Below, piece by piece: positions 55,996 through 64,000 of a stretch of DNA of 64,000 nucleotides. Positions within the stretch are counted from its first letter, which is position 1; every line of letters starts with the position of its first letter. Made by a program: the position numbers and the translations under genes. This DNA is from Benincasa hispida (Eukaryota; Streptophyta; Magnoliopsida; Cucurbitales; Cucurbitaceae): positions 43,517,701 through 43,581,700 of the forward strand of contig NC_052354.1 in NCBI RefSeq assembly GCF_009727055.1, written 5' to 3'. The notes beneath the pieces were generated by a model that ran no database searches, was not told the DNA's origin, and was given only the letters and a program-made list of their open reading frames with translations.

Positions 55996-56790
55996 TCAGT
56001 TAGTGGCTCGATTTGGTTGGTTCAGTTAATTTTGGTTTGGTTCAAAGATGGTTTGGATTGTTTCTATTGGATTTGGTTTAAAAACTCATTCTTTTTTAGT
56101 GGATTTCTACTATTTGTTAAATCTTCTACCGTGTTACAAGAGCAAATTCATCAAATCCTACCACTACCAATCACCAATTTCCATCTAATAATTCATATGT
56201 TTCTTTGACTCACACAGGTCCCAAGACATTCTCATATAGTAATTCATCTCCGTCCGTGGATTATTGATTACGAAGCTTCGGATCATATGACTAATTTTTC
56301 TTCTTCTTTTAGTCCGTACTCTCCATTATATTGCATTGAGAAAATTAGAATTTTCGATGCTAGTTTTTCTTCTCTTCCTAGAAAATGAACTATTAAATTG
56401 ATTGAAAATATTTATCTTCAGTCTGTCTTACATGTTCCAAAATTAGCCTGTAATCTTTTATTCGTTTCTACACTTTCCAAAAATTCTAATTGTCGTGTTA
56501 CATTCTTTAAATCTCATTGCATTTTTCAGGATCAGGATTCGAGGAGGATGATTGAGAATGCTAGGATGCTTAATGGTCTTTACTATTTTGATGAAGGTTC
56601 TTTTAGCAATAAAATAACTCAAGGTCTTAGTAGTATCAGTTCTTTTTCTGTTAAAGAACAAATTATACTGTGGCATCATAGACTAAGGCATCCCAGTTTT
56701 TCTTATCTCAAATATTTATTTCCAAACTTATTTAAGGGAATTGATTGTTTATCTTTTTATTGTGAAAGTTGTTTTTTGGCAAATTTTTGA
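55996..56790 (+). pseudogene. pol: Copia protease and GAG-pre-integrase region (copy 1)
   Basis: Contains a WIIDYEASDHMT site (about 56255-56295), the copia protease motif where D-S-G-A is expected, so D-Y-E-A is a decayed active site. The pre-integrase domain follows: YLQSVLHVPKLACNLLFVS, IFQDQDSRRMIENARMLNGL, LWHHRLRHPSFSYLKYLFP and CESCF (56398-56790). The HxxxxHxxxxxxC zinc-binding arrangement is visible. A stop precedes 56398. Confidence 0.8.
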
Positions 56791-56807
56791 AAGACAGAGG
56801 TATTATC

Positions 56808-57457
56808 AGTTAGTGGCTCGATTTGGTTGGTTCAGTTAATTTTGGTTTGGTTCAAAGATGGTTTGGATTGTTTCTATTGGAATTTGGTTTTAAAACTCAT
56901 TCTTTTTTTAGTGGATTTCTACTATTTGTTAAATCTTCTACCGTGTTACAAGAGCAAATTCATCAAATCCTACCACTACCAATCACCAATTTCCATCTAA
57001 TAATTCATATGTTTCTTTGCTCACACAGGTCCCAAGACATTCTCATATAGTAATTCATCTCCGTCCGTGGATTATTGATTACGAAGCTTCGGATCATATG
57101 ACTAATTTTTTCTTCTTTCTTTTAGTCCGTACTCTCCATTATATTGCATTGAGAAAATTAGAATTTTCGATGCTAGTTTTTCTTCTCTTCCTAGAAAATG
57201 AACTATTAAATTGATTGAAAAATATTTATCTTCAGTCTGTCTTACATGTTCCAAAATTAGCCTGTAATCTTTTATTCGTTTCTACACTTTCCAAAAATTC
57301 TAATTGTCGTGTTACATTCTTTAAACTCCATTGCATTTTTCAGGATCAGGATTCGAGGAGGATGATTGAGAATGCTAGGATGCTTAATGGTCTTTAACTT
57401 TTTGATGAAGGTTCTTTTAGCAATAAAATAACTCAAGGTCTTAGTAGGTTAAATCAG
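56808..57457 (+). pseudogene. pol: Copia protease and GAG-pre-integrase region (copy 2)
   Basis: A direct repeat of 55996-56640 beginning cagttagtggctcgatttgg, with scattered single-base indels (for example a TA-deleted MLNGL* stop near 57395). It ends at 25 N. Probably a duplicated contig end rather than a biological tandem. Confidence 0.75.
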
Positions 57458-57482
57458 NNNNNNNNNNNNNNNNNNNNNNNNN
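57458..57482. other. 25-N run
   Basis: Third exact 25-N run, again at the edge of a duplicated segment. Confidence 0.9.
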
Positions 57483-57494
57483 GGTTGCATTTTT

Positions 57495-57529
<35 letters not shown>

Positions 57530-58160
57530 ATCGGTCTACATATTTTTCAAAATCTTATAAGCTTCAAAACCTTTTTATTTAATTCATAACGATGTTTGGG
57601 GTCCTAAAATTACGACTCATAGTGGAAAATGATGGTTTGTTACTTTTATTGATGATCATATCGTTTATCTTGGGTTTATTTGATGCAAAAAAAAATCTAG
57701 AGTGAAAAGACATTTTTACAATATGATTGAAACCCGATTTCAAATCAAATCTGCATTTTACACTCAGATAATGGATCTGAGTACTTTAATGAGTTTTTTG
57801 GCGAAGTTTTGAAAGACAAAGATATTATTCATCAGTCTACATATTGGAATTCTACCCAATAAAATGGATTGCTGAAAAGAAAAATAAGCATTTACTTAAA
57901 GTGGCACGTGCTATAATGTTTTCTATGCAGGTTTCCAAAATATCTTTGGGGGGAAGCAATTCTTCAAAGCTACCTACCTAATGAATAGAATGCCTAGTAA
58001 GATCTTGAACTTTAAGACTCTCATCGACTGTCTTAAAAATAATTTCTAACATCTCGCATATATTCTGAATTACGACTCAAAGTTTTTGGGTGTACTTACT
58101 CCGGTCCAATCTTGATCATAGGGCTGTTAAATGCATTTTTGTGAGTTACTCTTCCACTCG
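57483..58160 (+). pseudogene. pol: Copia integrase remnant (copy 1)
   Basis: After a 32-A run (57497-57528) come HRSTYFSK, HNDVWGPK (first Asp), the second Asp in SDNGSEYF (frame-shifted, near 57765), and AEKKNKHLLKVARAIMFSMQ with the Glu. It is broken by stops and shifts. A better-preserved copy is at 59391-60195. Confidence 0.75.
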
Positions 58161-59415
58161 TTAGTGATAACTCACTAATAATGCAACCAAATTTCCACAT
58201 ATTTTTGTAACAATATCAACCAAAGATAGTATATTAAGGTCAAACAGCTACAGTGTTAAAAAAAAAAAAAAAAAAAAGTCCTAAGTGACTAATTACAAAC
58301 ACCTACTCACACAAATTTAAATCAAAATCAGAATATTGTGAAATTTAAAACTTACACAAACTTGTTTTAAATAATATAAAACTCTATTTAATTAATAAGT
58401 CAAAAAGCAAATCACGTACCTCACTCTTTCAAAATTAAGAATCATTTGTATGCCACCATTTTGACCTGTAAAAAAACTACTCAACTGAAGGAGAAGAAGG
58501 AAAATAATGTTAAAATCAGAATCTAAATTCCACAACACAAGATAACAAGTAATCAATAATAGTTTTTTTGAATAAACGAACTTATTAAAATGAAAGAGGT
58601 AAAGGAACACACAATAGCATCGAGTGGGAGAGCATTGAGTGGGTTTTGTTATGCGGTAGATTTGGGCAAGCATCGAGTTCTTCAAATGGGGAGTTCTGGA
58701 GTAGATCGAGGATCGAATCAAGACTTTGGATCGAGTTTCTGGATCGGATCGAGTTCTAGACCGAATCGAGTTCTTCACAGTGGGGATTGAGGATGGAGTT
58801 CTGGATCAGATCGAGGATCGAGTTCTGAACCGGATACGAGGATCGAGTTCTGGACCGGATCGAGGGATCGAGTTCTAGCAATAAAATTTTTACTTTTAGC
58901 ATGAGATAGTACTTGCAATTACCCATTCAAATGATACCCATAAGAATTAAATTTGAAAGGCATGAATTGTTCAAGAGTTGATTGAAATCCAAACATAAAA
59001 CGGGTCTAAAAGGGTGGGAGAATCCAGTCACTAACCTCGAATCATTAGCTTCAAGTGTCTAATAGTTTTGAGAGAGAGACAGAATAGAGGGAGTTGGTAG
59101 ACAAAAGCCAGAGTGAAATCCATAAAACCTAGGAGTTGAAATTGAAACATAAGAGAGGAAGAAGAAGAAGAAAAATGTGTGTTCTTACCTACAAAAGAAA
59201 ATCTTATTCATCTAACTTGCGAGCCCTAGATTTTGGAGTTGAGGAAATAAAAACTTACAGATGCTATTAAGAGGAAAAAAGAAACAAGGTTTCGTCTATC
59301 TTCTGAATTTTGGCGCCTAACAGTGGACAATCGTACCATCACCAAGATCGGTGGGGATGGATTTGAGGCCTGGCCCTAAAAAGGGGTAACATGAAGCAAG
59401 AGTCCAGATTCAACA
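58160..59415. repeat. Non-coding insertion with minisatellite (copy 1)
   Basis: After the integrase remnant stops, AT-rich non-coding sequence begins. It contains a 20-A run (58258-58277) and a minisatellite at 58688-58876. It is repeated at 60195-61440. Confidence 0.65.
58688..58876. repeat. GGATCGAGTTCTGGACC minisatellite (copy 1)
   Basis: Roughly 24-bp units of ggatcgagttctggaccggatcga, about six copies with variation. Open frames across it are repeat artefacts. Confidence 0.8.
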
Positions 59416-59533
59416 AGGTAACTTCTTTTTCTGTTAAAGAACAAATTATACTGTGGCATCATAGACTAAGGCATCCCAGTTTTTCTTATCTCAAATATTT
59501 ATTTCCAAACTTATTTAAGGGAGTTGCATTTTT

Positions 59534-59564
<31 letters not shown>

Positions 59565-60195
59565 CATCGGTCTACATATTTTTCAAAATCTTATAAGGCT
59601 TCAAAACCTTTTTATTTAATTCATAACGATGTTTGGGGTCCTAAAATTACGACTCATAGTGGAAAATGATGGTTTGTTACTTTTATTGATGATCATATTC
59701 GTTTATCTTGGGTTTATTTGATGCAAAAAAAATCTAGAGTGAAAGACATTTTTACAATATGATTGAAACCCGATTTCAAATCAAATCTGCATTTTACACT
59801 CAGATAATGGATCTGAGTACTTTAATGAGTTTTTTGGCGAAGTTTTGAAAGACAAAGATATTATTCATCAGTCTACATATTGGAATTCTACCCAATAAAA
59901 TGGGATTGCTGAAAAGAAAAATAAGCATTTACTTAAAGTGGCACGTGCTATAATGTTTTCTATGCAGGTTCCAAAATATCTTTGGGGGGAAGCAATTCTC
60001 AAAGCTACCTACCTAATGAATAGAATGCCTAGTAAGATCTTGAACTTTAAGACTCTCATCGACTGTCTTAAAAATAATTTCTAACATCTCGCATATATTC
60101 TGAATTACGACTCAAAGTTTTTGGGTGTACTACTCCGGTCCAATCTTGATCATAGGGCTGTTAAATGCATTTTTGTGAGTTACTCTTCACCTCGT
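59391..60195 (+). pseudogene. pol: Copia pre-integrase end and integrase remnant (copy 2)
   Basis: 59421-59520 carries the pre-integrase end (SFSVKEQIILWHHRLRHPSF). A 29-A run (59536-59564) then replaces the usual Cys-containing segment. HRSTYFSKSYKASKPFYLIH, HNDVWGPKITTHSG, TFIDDH, SDNGSEYFNEFFGEVL, AEKKNKHLLKVARAIMFSM and KYLWGEAILKATYLMNRMP follow in mixed frames. The DDE residues are visible, but stops after HSGK and elsewhere kill it. It ends near VSYSS at about 60190, where the non-coding insertion begins. Confidence 0.8.
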
Positions 60196-61752
60196 TAGTG
60201 ATAACTCACTAATAATGCAACCAAATTTCCACATATTTTGGTAACAATATCAACCAAAGATAGTATATTAAGGTCAAACAGCTACAGTGTTAAAAAAAAA
60301 AAAAAAAAAAGTCCTAAGTGACTAATTACAACACCTACTCACACAAATTTAAATCAAAATCAGAATATGTGAAATTTAAGAACTTACACAAACTTGTTTT
60401 AAATAAATATAAACTCATTTAATTAATAAGTCAAAAGCAAATCACGTACCTCACTCTTTCAAAATTAAGAATCATTTGTATGCCACCATTTTGACCTGTA
60501 AAAAACTACTCAACTGAAGGGAGAAGAAGGAAAATAATGTTAAAATCAGAATCTAAATTCCACAACACAAGATAACAAAGTAATCAATAATAGTTTTTTT
60601 GAATAAACGAACTTATTAAAATGAAAGAGGTAAAGGAACACACAATAGCATCGAGTGGGAGAGCATTGAGTGGGTTTTGTTATGCGGTAGATTTGGGCAA
60701 GCATCGAGTTCTTCACAATGGGGGAGTTCTGGAGTAGATCGAGGATCGAATCAAGACTTGGATCGAGTTCTGGATCGGATCGAGTTCTAGACCGAATCGA
60801 GTTCTTCACAGTGGGGATTGAGGATGGAGTTCTGGATCAGATCGAGGATCGAGTTCTGAACCGGATCGAGGATCGAGTTCTGGACCGGATCGAGGATCGA
60901 GTTCTAGCATAAAATTTTTACTTTTAGCATGAGATAGTACTTGCAATTACCCATTCAAATGATACCCATAAGAATTAAATTTGAAAGCATGAATGTTCAA
61001 GAGTTGATTGAAATCCAAACATAAAACGGGTCTAAAAGGGTGGGAGGATCCAGTCACTAACCTCGAATCATTAGCTTCAAGTGTCTAATAGTTTTGAGAA
61101 GAGACAGAGATAGAGGGAGTTGTAGACAAAGAGCCAGAGTGAAATCCATAAAACCTAGGAGTTGAAATTGAAACATAAGAGAGGAAGAAGAAGAAGAAAA
61201 ATGTGTGTTCTTACCTACAAAAGAAAATCTTATTCATCTAACTTGCGAGCCCTAGATTTTGGAGTTGAGGAAATAAAAACTTACAGATGCTATTAAGAGG
61301 AAAAAGAAACAAGGTTTCGTCTATCTTCTGAATTTTGGCGCCTAACAGTGGACAATCGTACCATCACCAAGATCGGTGGGGATGGATTTGAGGCCTGGCC
61401 CTAAAAAGGGGTAACATGAAGCAAGAGTCCAGATTCAACAAGGTAACTTTAACGTTCTCATTGATGGTGAAGATTGGGTTCTATGAGAAGAAAGAAAGTT
61501 GAGATTTAGGAGAAATAAGGTTGAGATTTGAGAGAGGAAGATCTAGGTTTTTTGTATAGAGACGAAGAAAGGAAAGGACAAGAAATAGAGAAAAAGAAAG
61601 AAAGGATTTTACGTGTCAGGTGGATAATTCAAAATTTTAAAGCGCACCCCCAAATTTAGTTTTTAAAAATTTTCGTCTTTTTTAAGGATTCCATAGCCTA
61701 TTATTAAAAAGGCTATGTCCAGAAGCTTTCATAAGCCCTATTTGTTGTAGTG
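60195..61752. mobile_element. Probable non-autonomous CACTA-type insertion (right end clear)
   Basis: The right end, read from the other strand, is CACTACAACAAATAGGGC, the classic CACTA terminus (plus tttgttgtagtg, 61741-61752), with inverted ggctatg/catagcc subterminal motifs at 61690-61715. The insertion interrupts copia integrase coding near 60195. I could not find a convincing left terminus (candidate CACTAATAATGC near 60207), so the left border is uncertain. Confidence 0.5.
60723..60907. repeat. GGATCGAGTTCTGGACC minisatellite (copy 2)
   Basis: Same array as at 58688-58876. In translation it gives repeated DRVLDRIED, which is not a protein. Confidence 0.8.
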
Positions 61753-61794
61753 TCACCCCACAACACTAAGTTCTCCTTTCTTCTAATGTTTTCA

Positions 61795-62515
61795 GTGGCT
61801 CCACCCATCGACCACTATCAGCGACTAGTGTTGCCACACTTCAAGATTAACTCTTGGTTTCGGCAACCTTCTCCGACGATAACCCACGACCAACTCCAAC
61901 AACCACCTTCATGCGACCAACCCCAATGATCAACTCCGACAACCACCTTTATGCGACCAAATCTAGGCTCCGACAACCACCTCCGACTACAAACTCCAAC
62001 GAAAATCATCTCTGATGATTAACTCAACGACCACTTTCGTGCGACCAACTGCAATGACCAACTTTAGGATCTAACAACCACCTTCGACGAAGAAAACTGG
62101 CAATCAATCCAATACCACCTTCATGCAACCAACTTTCAAGGACCTCCAACAACCACCTCCAACTGCAAATTCCGACAAAAATCATCTTTGATGATCAACT
62201 TCGACAACCACTTTCACGCTACCAACTCTGGGCTTTGACAACAAACTCTGACGACCAACTCCAATAGCACTTCCATGCTACCAACTTTAGGTTCCGACTA
62301 CAAACTCCAACGAAAATCATCTTCGATGACCACTTTCGCGTCACTAACTCCAATGACCAACTCTCGGCTTTGACAACCACCTCCGACAACCAACTCCAAT
62401 ACCACCTTCATGCGACCAACTTCGGGCTCCGACAATCACCTCTAACTACAAACTCCGGTGAAAATCATCTTCGATAATCAATTTCGACAACCACTTCCGA
62501 CTATTATAAGACCAA
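61795..62515. repeat. Degenerate CAACCACCTTC minisatellite
   Basis: Units of roughly 90-110 bp combine ccgacaaccaccttcatgcgaccaactc, gactacaaactccgacgaaaatcatcttcgatgatcaact and related words, seven or so times with variable order. The minus-strand frame at 61818-62009 is a by-product. Confidence 0.7.
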
Positions 62516-62519
62516 TGCC

Positions 62520-63890
62520 TATTAAAGTATGTTGTAAGGTTGATGATTATATAAATAATAGCATTTTGTCTAAGTTAAATGCAATGCTTAAATGTAGAAA
62601 ATTGTAAAATATATTTTTATTAAATTGAATTCACTCATGAGTGTTAAGAATATTTGGAAAAGTATTTGTGTAATTGAAAAGTATGTAACAAATTAAAAAA
62701 AATAAAATAAAATAAAGTTTTTTTTTCATGAACATTTTCTAGCAAGAATAAGTGAGAAATGGAGATTTATTCTCTTTTGATTCTCTTCTGATCCTCCAAA
62801 TTCGGAGAACTGAGAGTGAAATTGTTGAATAAATGTGGTGGCATTTCATTGGCTACTAAAATAGTGGAGGAGATTCAATTAAAAAAGAAAAATACAGAGC
62901 AACGACAAAAAGAAAAACTTAAGACATCATAGCTCAACTTAGCACCCCAAATAGTCACTTAGAGTTAAAAAGAAACTAAATTCAAAACTTAGGGGTGAAA
63001 AAGATAAATAAATAAATAAAATTTTCCCTAATAAAACTATGGACAATTGTCAAAAATAACACTCTTCGTTTCACTTTTCAAAACTAGCACTTTTTTTTTA
63101 ATTCGTTAAACTAGTCTTTCTCGATCCATCTCGAGCGAGATCGATCATCGAGATTTAGTTAAAAAGTTATTTTTTCTAAATTTATACCAAGATTTCACTC
63201 ATATCTTTTCAAATTTTCTCCAACTTTAACTATTTTTACCAAATCTTATATCAAATTTTTATATAAATTTTCAAATCTTTACCCTAATTTTTGTTTTCCA
63301 CAATTATATAAATTTTCAAAGTTTCAAATAAATTTACCAATTATGATTTGACGGATATCAACTGCATTGTGATTTTTAAATTTTGCAAAAAATCAAAATT
63401 TGCAAATAAAATTAAGATTTAGGAAAATACAAAATAATCTTGGCATTAATTTGTCCGAGATTTTCACCCTAAATATATATAATCTCGGTTAAATTTTGTC
63501 GAGATACATCAAGATATCCCAAATCTTAATTTTTAGATTTAATATAAAATTTAGAAAGATTATATAATATTTAGAAAAATTGATAGATTATCAGTGTTAA
63601 GATTTTATCGAAAAAGTCTAAAACAATGAAAAAATTAAATATTTATGCAAATTTCGATGATCGATCAAATGAGATGGATGGAGAAAAATTACAACAAATA
63701 GTTCTAAAAATATGTACTAATTTTGATAGATGAAAACTTGTAGAATTTATTTATGACAATTTTACTAAAACTATCCTGGGAGAGAGACTTATGGATAGAG
63801 GGGGACAAAACCGATAAATATAATCAAATAGGTTTTCTATTTTCCCTCTCCAGAAAGAACTGTCGAAGTGGGAAATTTAACTCATAAGGA
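62520..63890. other. AT-rich intergenic DNA
   Basis: No coding frame or recognised element. Features are A/T runs and a cgatccatctcgagcgagatcgatcatcgag palindromic patch (63122-63152). The last 100 bases may hold the promoter or leader of the gene that starts at 63891; no clear TATA box is seen. Confidence 0.6.
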
Positions 63891-64000
63891 ATGGCGTTGA
63901 GTCGCTGCTTTTCCGGCAGCCGAATGATGAATTTCCCGCGGAGCACAATATCGGCGCAGTGGCCATCCGACGACCCAGCCGGAAAATCTGCGGCGGAGGA
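63891..64000 (+). CDS. N-terminus of an unidentified protein, possibly organelle-targeted
   Basis: An ATG at 63891 in good plant context (aaggaATGGCG) opens a frame that stays open to the window edge (36 codons). It starts MALSRCFSGSRMMNFPRST and becomes acidic after about residue 26 (PSDDPAGKSAAEE). The GC content jumps well above the AT-rich flank, as at the start of a real exon. The first 25 residues lack acidic residues and are rich in Arg and Ser, which suits a mitochondrial or plastid presequence. A second in-frame Met follows at residue 12. I do not recognise the protein. Confidence 0.55.
   Translation, partial: MALSRCFSGSRMMNFPRSTISAQWPSDDPAGKSAAE

Noticed and set aside
60718..60912. 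DRVLDRIED-repeat frame
   Set aside because: Translation of the minisatellite; the other copy is frame-shifted.
1..64000. tRNA, rRNA or microRNA genes
   Set aside because: No cloverleaf with intact A and B boxes or rRNA segment was recognised on either strand by eye; a covariance-model search was not possible.

Overview
The window is a piece of a plant nuclear genome, and almost all of it is repeats. The evidence is Ty3/gypsy (Tekay-like and Athila-like) and Ty1/copia coding remnants, plant-type primer binding sites (initiator tRNA-Met and tRNA-Asp types), hAT-like MITEs, a LINE with a zf-RVT tail, a CACTA end, and a DUF1985-like fragment. Several fragments resemble repeats I remember from Cucurbitaceae, so a cucurbit-like eudicot is my best guess, but that cannot be proven from this sequence. 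No intact host gene is seen. The only likely one starts at 63891 and runs off the right edge.

Layout, left to right. 1-3202: 5' part of a minus-strand Tekay-like gypsy element (gag, primer binding site, 5' LTR). 3203-5609: a host or MULE-derived locus with a DUF1985-like fragment, a LINE tail, a 260-bp MITE and an acidic ORF. 5610-54798: one Ty1/copia element on the plus strand, bounded by a GGAAC target-site duplication. Its 5' LTR is 5610-7690. Its 3' LTR begins at 35444 and is split in two places. Inside it lie minus-strand Athila-like elements (8.4-31.2 kb): a gag-only derivative, a pol-bearing copy with every domain recognisable but frameshifted or stopped, several LTRs, and a split ORF resembling the putative plant transposon domain (PF20167). 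54804-55150: the other half of the host locus. 55151-60195: a second, decayed copia element with a very short LTR. 60195-61752: an insertion ending in a CACTA terminus. 61795-62515: a degenerate minisatellite. 62520-63890: AT-rich intergenic DNA. 63891-64000: start of a GC-rich CDS.

Assembly damage is as striking as the biology. Three perfect mate-pair junction adapters are embedded at 10.57-10.89 kb. A 7-kb block (28244-35296) is pasted again at 36824-43814, and 1.37 kb of it a third time at 52819-54185. Single N bases and exact 25-N runs mark the paste points. 48481-50935 is an insertion-ridden raw-read-like copy of 35463-36822, and 43840-48480 matches nothing I can see. 57483-59415 is duplicated at 59521-61440 beside another 25-N run. 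Removing these leaves a simple history: a copia element inserted into a host or MULE locus, then a TGATAACGG...ATGCATCA solo LTR inserted into the copia 3' LTR with an AAGAG duplication.

I did not find a convincing new functional system. The most interesting candidates are the precisely delimited nested insertions, the gag-only Athila derivative, the PF20167-like ORF split by a retroelement, and the unexplained anomalous block at 43.8-48.5 kb.
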